A stretch of 64,000 nt of DNA from Crossiella equi. Its GTDB lineage: Bacteria; Actinomycetota; Actinomycetes; Mycobacteriales; Pseudonocardiaceae. The DNA is taken from positions 3,829,786 to 3,893,785 of the forward strand of contig NZ_JAGIOO010000001.1 in assembly GCF_017876755.1 (NCBI RefSeq), given 5' to 3'. Below, piece by piece: positions 35,613 to 43,257 of the stretch (within the stretch, counting starts at the first letter, position 1; each line of letters starts with the position of its first letter). The translations under genes were made by a program, and so were the position numbers. Under the pieces are notes generated by a model. That model saw nothing but the letters and a program-made list of their open reading frames with translations. It did not search any database and was not told the origin of the DNA.

Positions 35613-36527
35613 ATGTCACCGCAGCCCCGCACGACGGTCGTTGTGGTCACCTGGCGCGGCAGGGACCACATCGTCGACTGCCTGGACGCCCTCGCCGCCC
35701 AAAATCGTCCACTGTGGACGATCGTGGTGGACAACGCGAGCGACGACGGCACGGCCAAGCTGGTGGCCACCCACCCGGCGGTCACCACGGTGCTGCGCCT
35801 GGACACGAACACGGGCTACGCGGGCGCCCTGGCCGCGGCCCTCCCGGTGGTCGAGACCCCCTACCTGGCCTGGCTCAACGACGACGCGGCCCCGGAACCC
35901 CGCTGGCTGGCGGCCCTGGAGTCGGCCCTGGACGCCGACCCCAAGGCCGCCGCCGCGAGCGCCCGCCTGGTCACCGAGACGGGCAAGGTCCAGTCCCTGG
36001 GCGTCCGCCTCACCGCCGACGGCCACGGCGCGGACCGCACCGAGGCGGGCGAGCCCTTCGGCTTCTGCGGCGGCGCGGCCCTGCTGCGCACGGACGTGCT
36101 GCGCGCGGTGGGCGGCGTCCCGGCGGACTTCTTCTGCTACTACGAGGACACCGACACCTCCTGGCGCCTGCGCCTGGCGGGCTGGCGGATCGTGGGCGTG
36201 CCCTCGGCCGTGGTCTGGCACCGCCACGGCGCCAGCTCCCAGCCCGGGTCCCCCCGGTTCCACCGGTGGAACGAGCGCAATCGCCTGCACATGCTGCTGC
36301 GCTGCGCGCCCGCGCGCGTCGCGGCGTGGCAGCTCGTGCGGTTCGCGCTGGTCACGGCGAAGGTGCTCGTGCGGCGGGAGGCGTCCGGGGCGGCGAACTT
36401 CCGCGTCGGGCTGCGGGTCGGGGTGCTCGGGGAGGTGCTGCGGCGGCTGCCGGTGACGCTGCGGGAACGCGCTCGGGTGCGGGGGAACCGGAAGGTGCTG
36501 TGGGCGGAGTGGGCGGGGCGGGGCTGA
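35613..36527 (+). CDS. GT2-family glycosyltransferase
   Basis: A 304-residue GT-A fold inverting glycosyltransferase of the rhamnosyltransferase-like group. VVVVTWRGRDH begins the fold; VDNASDDGT binds the nucleotide; WLNDDAAP is the DxD-like metal site; CYYEDTDTSWRLRLAGW is the acceptor/catalytic motif, close to the WbbL version. ATG 35613 has TAGCGT seven bases upstream and no ribosome-binding site, so it is likely leaderless. Its 3' end lies 12 bases before the stop of the converging mannose synthase gene. Rhamnose is a plausible donor, as dTDP-rhamnose genes lie in this window. Confidence 0.87.
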   Translation: MSPQPRTTVVVVTWRGRDHIVDCLDALAAQNRPLWTIVVDNASDDGTAKLVATHPAVTTVLRLDTNTGYAGALAAALPVVETPYLAWLNDDAAPEPRWLAALESALDADPKAAAASARLVTETGKVQSLGVRLTADGHGADRTEAGEPFGFCGGAALLRTDVLRAVGGVPADFFCYYEDTDTSWRLRLAGWRIVGVPSAVVWHRHGASSQPGSPRFHRWNERNRLHMLLRCAPARVAAWQLVRFALVTAKVLVRREASGAANFRVGLRVGVLGEVLRRLPVTLRERARVRGNRKVLWAEWAGRG

Positions 36528-36539
36528 GCCCGCCCCGGG

Positions 36540-37298
36540 TCAGCGCACCTTCATGCCGAACAGCAGCCGCCACGGCATCAGGGCCGACTCCAACTGCACG
36601 GACAGGCTCATCTTCGACTTGCCCTGCACGCGTTCCTCGAAGCGGATCGGGATCTCCGCGATGCGCCTGCCCTTCTTGACCGTGCGGTAGTTCATCTCGA
36701 CCTGGAAGGCGTAGCCGTTGCTCTGGATGCCGGTCACGTCGATCTCGCGCAGCGTCTCCGCCCGCCAGGCCTTGAAGCCCGCGGTGGCGTCCTTGACCTT
36801 CAGGCGCAGGATCGCGTTGACGTAGAAGTTCGCCCAGGCCGACAGGGCCTTGCGGTGCCAGCCCCACTCCGCCGCCACCGCGCCGCCCGGGACGTAGCGG
36901 GAGCCCAGGACCACCGCCGCGTCCGTGGTGGCCAGCGTGTCGACCATGAGCGGGATCGCGCTGGCCGGGTGGGAGAGGTCCGCGTCCATCTGGATCACCA
37001 CGTCCGCGCCCTCTTCCAGGGCCCGGGTGATGCCCGCGATGTAGGCCCGGCCCAGGCCGTCCTTGGTGGTGCGGTGCAGCACGCCGATCGGGAGCGGGGC
37101 CTCGGCGGCGAGCTTGTCCGCCAGCTCGCCCGTGCCATCCGGGGACTGGTCGTCGACCACCAGCACGTGCAGGTTCGGCTGGTCCAGGTCACGGAGCAGG
37201 TCGATCAGCTTGGGCAGGTTCTCGCGCTCGTTGTAGGTCGGCACGACAACCGTGACCTTGGTGGCGCCCGGCGTCGTGTTGATCTCGTCGCTCGTCAC
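36540..37298 (-). CDS. Polyprenol monophosphomannose synthase (DPM1-like)
   Basis: A 252-residue GT2 enzyme that moves mannose from GDP-mannose to a polyprenyl phosphate, supplying the lipid-linked mannose used outside the membrane. It has VVPTYNERENLPKLI, VVDDQSPDGTG, the metal site MDADLSHP, and GSRYVPGG followed by KDATAGFKAWR. There are no membrane helices at the C-terminus, so it is the soluble type, as the catalytic half of mycobacterial Ppm1. The GTG at 37298 starts the recognisable fold; the frame is open to 37571 but has no family content. It uses the product of the manA/manB/manC genes. Confidence 0.92.
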   Translation of the reverse strand: MTSDEINTTPGATKVTVVVPTYNERENLPKLIDLLRDLDQPNLHVLVVDDQSPDGTGELADKLAAEAPLPIGVLHRTTKDGLGRAYIAGITRALEEGADVVIQMDADLSHPASAIPLMVDTLATTDAAVVLGSRYVPGGAVAAEWGWHRKALSAWANFYVNAILRLKVKDATAGFKAWRAETLREIDVTGIQSNGYAFQVEMNYRTVKKGRRIAEIPIRFEERVQGKSKMSLSVQLESALMPWRLLFGMKVR

Positions 37299-37365
37299 CG
37301 GGCCAGTGTGGCTGCCCGGGGGCCCGTGCGCTGGGACATTCAGCGGACAGTCAAATGAAACACCA

Positions 37366-37896
37366 CTACGAACCCGCTGTGGCCGCCACCACTTCGGCCG
37401 CGAAGCAGGCGCAGCCGCCGCAGATCCGCACCCCCGGGCCGGCCACCAGACGGCCCGCCTCCGAGGCCGGTTTGGCGCAGAACGTGCACTCGAACCGGCC
37501 GCCCGCCAGGTCCAGCGAGACCCGCGCGGTCTGCACCGGTCCCTCGGCCAGCACCCGGGCGGCCAGGCCAACGCAGTAGTCGCAGATGAACACCCCCGGC
37601 CCGGCGACCAGGCGCCCGCACTCCTGTTTCGGCGTGGCGCAGAAACCGCAGGCAGGCGTGCCCGGCGGCAGCTTCGGCCGCCAGTCCGCGGTCCCGCCCG
37701 CCGCCTCCACCAGCTGATGCACCCGCTGGTGGCTCAGCTCCAGCGCGTCGGCGATCTCCCGGTAGGACGCGCCCGCCAGGTGCAGGCGGCGGACGACCTG
37801 CTGGTAGGCGGCCTTGGCCTCCTCGGTGGCCTGCCGCGCGGCCCGCCAGCGCTGGGCGGCGGCGCGGGCGGCGGCGAGCAGCGATTCGTCCGGCAT
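37366..37896 (-). CDS. Small HTH protein with two ClpX-type zinc fingers
   Basis: A 176-residue protein. Residues 1-40 are helical. A sigma-region-4-like helix-turn-helix lies at 42-64 (ASYREIADALELSHQRVHQL). Two copies of a ClpX-type C4 zinc finger follow: Cys83, Cys86, Cys105, Cys108 and Cys137, Cys140, Cys159, Cys162, each around GRLVAGPGV. There is no AAA+ domain, so it is not ClpX. It starts at ATG 37896 with no ribosome-binding site; TAACGT lies six bases upstream inside an inverted repeat. It could be an autoregulated DNA-binding protein, or one that competes for ClpX partners. Both ideas are inference. Confidence 0.78.
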   Translation of the reverse strand: MPDESLLAAARAAAQRWRAARQATEEAKAAYQQVVRRLHLAGASYREIADALELSHQRVHQLVEAAGGTADWRPKLPPGTPACGFCATPKQECGRLVAGPGVFICDYCVGLAARVLAEGPVQTARVSLDLAGGRFECTFCAKPASEAGRLVAGPGVRICGGCACFAAEVVAATAGS

Positions 37897-37898
37897 GC

Positions 37899-37915
37899 GT
37901 CTACGTTAGGTAGAC
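37899..37915. promoter_or_regulatory. Inverted repeat at the zinc-finger gene's promoter
   Basis: GTCTAC-GTTAG-GTAGAC, perfect 6-bp arms, starting two bases before the ATG at 37896. It encloses the putative -10 box (TAACGT, minus strand 37903-37908), as expected for an autoregulatory operator. Confidence 0.55.
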
Positions 37916-38032
37916 AACATCAGCTCTGTCCAGCACTGCTTGCCACCACGGACGAGCGGGCCGTCCCTACGATCAGCACCGGATGAGGCAGGCTTATGCG
38001 GAACAGGTCGGTCCGCGGGGAGGAGTCGGGAC

Positions 38033-40555
38033 GTGGCGGAGCAGGCGGCGTTGCCCCTGGTGTCCGTCGTGGTGGTCAACTACCGCGGCGCCGAGGACAC
38101 GATCACCTGTCTCAAGGCGCTGCGCGAGCAGCTGGACTACCCGAGCGAGCGCCTCCAGCTGATCTGCGTGGACAACGCCTCCGGGGACGGTTCGGCCGAG
38201 CGGATCGAGGCCGCGGTGGACGGGGTGATGCTGGTCCGCGCGCCCGCCAACCTGGGCTTCGCCGGGGGCTGCAACCTCGGGGTCGAGCACGCCCACGGCG
38301 ACGTGCTGGCCTTCCTCAACAACGACGCCCGCCCGCACCCGCAGTGGGTGCGCGCCGCGGTGGCCGTGCTCCGCGACGAGCCCACCATCGGTGCGGTGGC
38401 CAGCAAGGTCCTGGACTGGGACGGGCAGCACATCGACTTCGTCGACGGCGGCCTGACCTGGTTCGGCATGGGCTACAAGCGGCACGCGGGCGAGCCGGAC
38501 GACGGCGCCCACGACGCGCCCCGGGACGTGCTCTTCGGCACCGGCTCGGCCCTGTTCGTGCGGGCCCGGCTCTTCCGCGCGCTGCACGGCTTCGACGAGC
38601 GCTTCTTCATGTTCTACGAGGACGTGGACCTGGGCTGGCGGCTCAACCTGCGCGGCTGGCGGGTGCGCTACGAGCCCGCCTCGCTGACCTACCACCGCCA
38701 CCACGGCTCGATGGGCGGCGTGCACTCCGCGCGCGAGTACTACCTGCTTGAGCGCAACGCGCTGGCCATGCTCTACAAGAACCTCTCCGACGCCTCGCTG
38801 GCCCGGGTGCTGCCCGCCGCGCTGGCCCTGGCCGTACGCCGGTCCACCGCGCGCGGCGAGCTGGACCCGACGCAGCTGGAGATCACCCGCCGCCCGGCCG
38901 ACAAGGCCGAGGACGAGGCGCCGGTCCAGATCAGCCGGGAGACCCTGGCCGGGTTCCTGGCCATCGACCAGTTCGTCGAGCTGCTGCCCTCGCTCGGCCC
39001 CTCCCGTGCGGAGGAGCAGGCGGCCCGGGTGTGCACCGACCACGACCTGCTCCCGCTGATGCGCAAGGCGATGGAGCCCGCCTACCCGCTGCCCCGCTAC
39101 CTGGCCGCGCACGACGTGCTGGTCAAGGCCTTCGGCCTGGACGAGGTGTTCGGCCGGCCGCGGCGCATCCTGGTGATCACCGGGGACGTGGTGGCCGAGC
39201 GCATGGCCGGGCCCGCCATCCGCGCGTGGAACATGGCGCTGACGCTGTCCGGCGAGCACGAGGTGCGCCTGGTCAGCATCAACAAGAGCTTCGCGCCGCC
39301 GCCCGCGCCGTTCCAGGTGGTCCAGGCCCCGCAGCGCGACCTGCCGCACCACGTGGAGTGGGCGGACGTGGTGGTGCTGCAGGGCCACGTGCTGGAGCTG
39401 GTGCCCTCGCTCAAGCAGAAGAGCTCCACCAAGATCGTGGTCTGCGACGTCTACGACCCGATGCACCTGGAACTGCTGGAGCAGAGCAAGGACTCCGACG
39501 ACGAGCGCCGCGCCAAGGACGTCATCGGCGTGACCAAGGTGCTCAACGCCCAGCTCCAGCGCGGTGACTTCTTCCTGTGCGCCTCCGAGCGACAGCGGCA
39601 CTTCTGGCTGGGCAACCTGATGGCTCTGGGCCGCCTGACCCCCTCCCTCTACGATGCCGACCCGACCGCGCAGTCGCTGATCTCGGTGGCCCCGTTCGGC
39701 CTGCCCGGCAAGGCGCCGGAGCGCACCGGCCGGGGCATCCGGGGCGTGGCGCCCAACATCGCCGAGACCGACAAGGTCGTGCTGTGGGCGGGCGGGGTCT
39801 ACAGCTGGTTCGACCCGCTGACCCTGATCAAGTCGGTGGACCTGTTGCGGCACAAGCGCGAGGACCTCCGGCTGTTCTTCCTCGGCATGCGCCACCCGAA
39901 CCCGGACGTGCCGGAGATGGGCATCACCGCCGACACCCGGCGGCTGGCCCACCAGCTCGGCCTGGTCAACCAGCACGTGTTCTTCAACGAGAGCTGGGTG
40001 CCCTACCACCAGCGGCAGAACTTCCTGCTCGACGCCGACTGCGGCGTGACCACGCACTACGAGCACGTGGAGACCACCTTCGCCTTCCGCACCCGGGTGC
40101 TGGACTACCTGTGGGCCGGGCTGCCGATCGTCACCACCGACGGCGACTCCTTCGCCGACCTGGTGGAGGCCGAGGGCCTGGGCCTGGTGGTGCCCGCCGA
40201 GGACGTCGAGCAGCTGGCGCACGCGCTGGACCTGGTGCTCTACGACACGAAGTTCGCCGCCGACTGCCGGGAGCGCATCGCCGCCGTGCGGGAGCGCTTC
40301 ACCTGGGAGAACGCGCTGGCGCCGCTGGTGGAGTTCTGCCGCAACCCGCGTCCGGCGGCCGACCGGCTCTCCTCCCGCTCGCCGCTGACGAGGACCCCGC
40401 CGATGAACTCCAGCCAGAAGCTGCGCCGCGACCTCGGCCTGTTCCGCGAGTACCTGAACGCGGGCGGCGCGGGCGAGGTGGCCCGGCGGGCCGGGGGCCG
40501 GATCGCCCGGCTGGCGAAGGACCGCCTGCGGGGCGGGGACGAGAACAGCAAGTGA
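38033..40555 (+). CDS. GT2-GT4 fusion glycosyltransferase
   Basis: An 840-residue protein with two different glycosyltransferase folds. The N-terminal half (about 8-270) is GT2: VVVVNYRGAEDT, CVDNASGDGS, FLNNDARP and FFMFYEDVDLGWRLNLRGW. A helical linker spans about 280-370. The second half (about 380-800) is a GT-B/GT4-like domain starting RILVITGDVV and including VVLWAGGVYSWFDP and GLPIVTTDGDSFADLVE. The last 40 residues are basic. GTG 38033 has GGGGAGGAG seven bases upstream. It is followed after 14 bases by another GT4 gene. The fusion would let one protein add two sugars in turn. Confidence 0.88.
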   Translation: MAEQAALPLVSVVVVNYRGAEDTITCLKALREQLDYPSERLQLICVDNASGDGSAERIEAAVDGVMLVRAPANLGFAGGCNLGVEHAHGDVLAFLNNDARPHPQWVRAAVAVLRDEPTIGAVASKVLDWDGQHIDFVDGGLTWFGMGYKRHAGEPDDGAHDAPRDVLFGTGSALFVRARLFRALHGFDERFFMFYEDVDLGWRLNLRGWRVRYEPASLTYHRHHGSMGGVHSAREYYLLERNALAMLYKNLSDASLARVLPAALALAVRRSTARGELDPTQLEITRRPADKAEDEAPVQISRETLAGFLAIDQFVELLPSLGPSRAEEQAARVCTDHDLLPLMRKAMEPAYPLPRYLAAHDVLVKAFGLDEVFGRPRRILVITGDVVAERMAGPAIRAWNMALTLSGEHEVRLVSINKSFAPPPAPFQVVQAPQRDLPHHVEWADVVVLQGHVLELVPSLKQKSSTKIVVCDVYDPMHLELLEQSKDSDDERRAKDVIGVTKVLNAQLQRGDFFLCASERQRHFWLGNLMALGRLTPSLYDADPTAQSLISVAPFGLPGKAPERTGRGIRGVAPNIAETDKVVLWAGGVYSWFDPLTLIKSVDLLRHKREDLRLFFLGMRHPNPDVPEMGITADTRRLAHQLGLVNQHVFFNESWVPYHQRQNFLLDADCGVTTHYEHVETTFAFRTRVLDYLWAGLPIVTTDGDSFADLVEAEGLGLVVPAEDVEQLAHALDLVLYDTKFAADCRERIAAVRERFTWENALAPLVEFCRNPRPAADRLSSRSPLTRTPPMNSSQKLRRDLGLFREYLNAGGAGEVARRAGGRIARLAKDRLRGGDENSK

Positions 40556-40569
40556 GAGGGACGACTGAC

Positions 40570-41655
40570 GTGAAGCCGCTCCGGGTGCTGCTCGACGGCA
40601 ACCCGCTGCTCGGGGACCGCACCGGGGTGGGCCGGTACACCGCCGCGCTGGCGGAGGAGCTCGCCTCCATGTCCACTGTGGACGTCCGCGCGGTGGCGTT
40701 CACCCTGCGCGGCTGGCGGGCGCTGCGCGCGGCCGTGCCGCACGGGGTGCGCGCACGGGGTCTGCCGGTGCCCGCGCGGCTGCTGCGCGCGGCCTGGCTG
40801 CGCTCGCCGCTGCCGCCGGTGGAGCTGTTCGCCGGGCTGACCGACGTGGTGCACGCGACGAACTTCGTGCTGCCGCCCGCGCTCCGGGCCGGTGGCGTGC
40901 TCACCATCCACGACCTGGCCTTCCTGGACGCCCCGCAGGAGATCCCGAGCAGCGAGGCCGACCTGCCGGAGCTGGTGCGCCGCTCGGCCAAGCGCGCGGA
41001 CGTGGTGGTCACCCCGACCCAGGCGGTGGCCCAGAACGTCACCGAGCGGCTGGGTGTGCCCGCCGACCGCGTACGGGTCACCCCGCTCGGCGTGGACCCG
41101 GCGTGGTTCGTGGCCCGGCCGCCGAGTGAGAACCTGCGCCGACGGCTGCACCTGCCCGAGCAGTACCTGCTCTTCGTCGGCGCGGAGGGCCCGCGCAAGG
41201 GCCTGGCCGGGCTGCTGGCCGCGCACGCCGCGGACGAGAGCCTGCCGCCGCTGGTGCTGGTCGGCCCCGGTACCGACGAGGTGGGCGGCGACCCCAAGCG
41301 GGTGCTGCGCACCGGCTACCTGTCCGAGCTGGACCTGCGCCGGGTGGTCGCGGGCGCGGCGCTGCTGGTGCTGCCGTCGCGGGACGAGGGCTTCGGGCTG
41401 CCGGTGCTGGAGGCCATGGCCTGCGGCGTCCCGGTGGTCTGCTCGGATGTGCCCGCGCTGCGCGAGGTCGCGGGCGGGCTGGCCACGCTGGTGCCGGTCG
41501 GCGACGTGGAAGCGCTCACCAGCGCACTGGCGTCCACTATGGACGTTGGGGTCACCCCGGACACGCTGTCCGCGCGCCGGGCCCGTGCCTCGGAGTTCAC
41601 CTGGCGGCGCTGCGCGGAGGAGACCGTGGCGGCATACCGCCAGGCAGCAGGGTGA
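40570..41655 (+). CDS. GT4-family glycosyltransferase
   Basis: A 361-residue GT-B fold glycosyltransferase. N-terminal domain: VLLDGNPLLGDRTGVGRYT, VVHATNF, LTIHDLAFLD. C-terminal domain: FVGAEGPRKGL and the donor motif EGFGLPVLEAMACG, followed by VVCSDVPALREVAGG. GTG 40570 follows a GAGAGGGA site, 14 bases after the GT2-GT4 fusion, so the two form an operon. It resembles the GT4 genes at 33217 and 34441, which suggests that this island grew by duplication. Confidence 0.88.
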   Translation: MKPLRVLLDGNPLLGDRTGVGRYTAALAEELASMSTVDVRAVAFTLRGWRALRAAVPHGVRARGLPVPARLLRAAWLRSPLPPVELFAGLTDVVHATNFVLPPALRAGGVLTIHDLAFLDAPQEIPSSEADLPELVRRSAKRADVVVTPTQAVAQNVTERLGVPADRVRVTPLGVDPAWFVARPPSENLRRRLHLPEQYLLFVGAEGPRKGLAGLLAAHAADESLPPLVLVGPGTDEVGGDPKRVLRTGYLSELDLRRVVAGAALLVLPSRDEGFGLPVLEAMACGVPVVCSDVPALREVAGGLATLVPVGDVEALTSALASTMDVGVTPDTLSARRARASEFTWRRCAEETVAAYRQAAG

Positions 41656-41753
41656 CCGCCGGGCAACGCGACCATCACGACGGAGTAACCCACTGCTCCA
41701 AACGCGTTCCAGGGGCGTGAATCTCCTCGTGACCGCGTCCCGGTGCGGCCATC

Positions 41754-43115
41754 ATGGGTGCCATGACCCCTGGCGAGGAAGCCGAGTCGGCGCTCAAGGA
41801 GCTGCACGCCTCCCTCGACGAGCGGCGGCGTCCGGAGGACGTGGCCGAGCTGGTGCTCCAGGTGCTCGGCCCCCGGCTGCGGCCGGAGGAGGCCGCGCTG
41901 CTCGGGGTCGCGGCGGCCGGGGCGCGGGGCAACGGGTTCCACACCTCGATGCCGGAGGACTTCGCCCGCCCGGTCGGCGGGGCGGCTCAGCTGGCGTGCG
42001 CGGCCAAGGTCTTCGACCTGCCCGAGCCGCCCGCGGTGAACCCGGACGACCCGGCGGCGCTGCGCGCGGTGGCCAACGGCCTGGGTGAGGCCCTCGGCTG
42101 GCACACCGACCACGCCGACTTCCTGGCCCACCGCCTGGACCGCGGCGAACGGCAGCGCGAGGGCATCGAGCTGACCGCGCGCCAGTACAACCGGCGCTGG
42201 CGGGCACTGCACCGGCTGGCGGCCAAGGCCAAGCAGCTGGAGCACGAGCAGTTCAAGCGGCGGCTGGCGATGCTCGCCCGCTCCGGTTTCGCCTGCCAGC
42301 TGGAGTACGAGCGCTTCCGCACCGACCTGGACGCGGCCTGCTTCATCGCCTACTACACCGCGCGCCGCAACCTGCGCCGCGAGTTCTCCCTCAGCGGCCG
42401 CGCCAACCCCTTCGACCAGATCTCCGACGCCCTGCTGGCCCGCTGCGAACGCGGCGAGCGCACCGACTGGGCCATGGTGGCACTGGTGCTGCCGACCCCG
42501 GAGGTGCTGGACCGGCTCTCCGACGCCCAGCGCGGCGAGCTGCTGGGCCGCTGGTCCTCGGTGATGCACCAGGCCGCCACCCTGCTGGGACGCATGTGGC
42601 GCGCGGGCGCCTTCGACCGGGTCCGGATGGTTGTGCGCAGGGGCAACGACTCCAGCACGTGGAACCTGGTGGCCCAGGGCTACAACACCGCCCGCGCGGC
42701 CTGGCTGTCCTGCCTGGCGGCCACCGGCATGGAACGGCTGCTGGACGTGGCCTGCCCGGGCAAGGTGATGCGGCTGATGGCCGCCGACCTGGTGCAGTGG
42801 CACGCGGCGGGCACCGGCGAGCTGTCCCCGGACACCGCGGTCTGGGCCGGGCTGCCGCTGCCCTGGGACGTGCTGGACGGCCACGTGGAGTGCGGCCGGG
42901 CCAAGGTCGAACAGGTCTGCGAACGGGTGGGCCTGGACCCGAGGCTGTCCGGCTGGACCGCGCCGCGCCCGGCCGGGGCGGTGGCCGGGTTCAGCCCGAC
43001 CCCCGAGCTGGTGCACGGCGTGAGCATCGCCGACCCGGCCTGGGCGCAGGTGTTGCGCCGGTCGGGCTACTTCAGTGGCAGGCCAATCGGGCGAACTTCT
43101 GGCGCGGGCGACTAG
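41754..43115 (+). CDS. Hypothetical protein, 453 residues
   Basis: A soluble protein, not recognised. It is rich in Arg, Leu, Ala and Trp with long amphipathic helices (for example around RRWRALHRLAAKAKQLEHEQFKR at about 143-165, one almost coiled-coil stretch). There is no signal peptide or membrane helix. ATG 41754 and ATG 41763 are both possible starts; neither has a ribosome-binding site. It lies 98 bases after the GT4 gene and 37 bases before the tRNA-like gene, all on the plus strand. Its base composition matches its neighbours. Confidence 0.65.
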   Translation: MGAMTPGEEAESALKELHASLDERRRPEDVAELVLQVLGPRLRPEEAALLGVAAAGARGNGFHTSMPEDFARPVGGAAQLACAAKVFDLPEPPAVNPDDPAALRAVANGLGEALGWHTDHADFLAHRLDRGERQREGIELTARQYNRRWRALHRLAAKAKQLEHEQFKRRLAMLARSGFACQLEYERFRTDLDAACFIAYYTARRNLRREFSLSGRANPFDQISDALLARCERGERTDWAMVALVLPTPEVLDRLSDAQRGELLGRWSSVMHQAATLLGRMWRAGAFDRVRMVVRRGNDSSTWNLVAQGYNTARAAWLSCLAATGMERLLDVACPGKVMRLMAADLVQWHAAGTGELSPDTAVWAGLPLPWDVLDGHVECGRAKVEQVCERVGLDPRLSGWTAPRPAGAVAGFSPTPELVHGVSIADPAWAQVLRRSGYFSGRPIGRTSGAGD

Positions 43116-43152
43116 TTCTCCGCCACACTGGGACGCTCCGGCAGCAGTTCGA

Positions 43153-43226
43153 CTCGCTGTAGCTCAGTGGTAGAGCGCTCGGCTCTCAGGACCGAGTAGT
43201 CACCGGTTCGAGCCCGGTCAGCGAGG
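43153..43226 (+). tRNA. tRNA-like gene with a 9-nt anticodon loop
   Basis: All cloverleaf parts are present except a normal anticodon loop. Acceptor stem CTCGCTG/CAGCGAG (43153-43159 with 43219-43225); TA; D arm GCTC-AGTGGTA-GAGC (43162-43176); anticodon stem CTCGG/CCGAG (43178-43182 with 43192-43196) around a nine-base loop CTCTCAGGA; five-base variable loop; T arm ACCGG-TTCGAGC-CCGGT (43202-43218); discriminator G43226. No CCA is encoded. With U43184 as position 33 the anticodon would read CTC (Glu), but the loop has two extra bases, so identity is uncertain. It may be a real tRNA with odd decoding, or a decayed one. The pair C1-G72 is also unusual outside proline tRNAs. Confidence 0.75.
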
Positions 43227-43230
43227 CACC

Positions 43231-43257
43231 AGGTCGTGTCCGGGGCTGACACGACCT
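43231..43257. terminator. Terminator after the tRNA-like gene
   Basis: Perfect 10-bp stem AGGTCGTGTC/GACACGACCT with a 7-base loop, four bases after the tRNA-like gene. It overlaps the stop codon of the converging hydantoinase-like gene, so it can serve both strands. Confidence 0.8.

Noticed and set aside
37994-40222. A 742-codon reading frame opposite the GT2-GT4 fusion
   Set aside because: Same reason: a complement of a strongly supported gene, with no family character of its own.
33217-41655. A recent mobile island
   Set aside because: No integrase, IS end, direct repeat or composition shift is seen at its borders.
43153-43226. Selenocysteine or suppressor tRNA
   Set aside because: The variable loop and acceptor lengths are ordinary, and the loop shows no TCA or CTA anticodon in a usable place.
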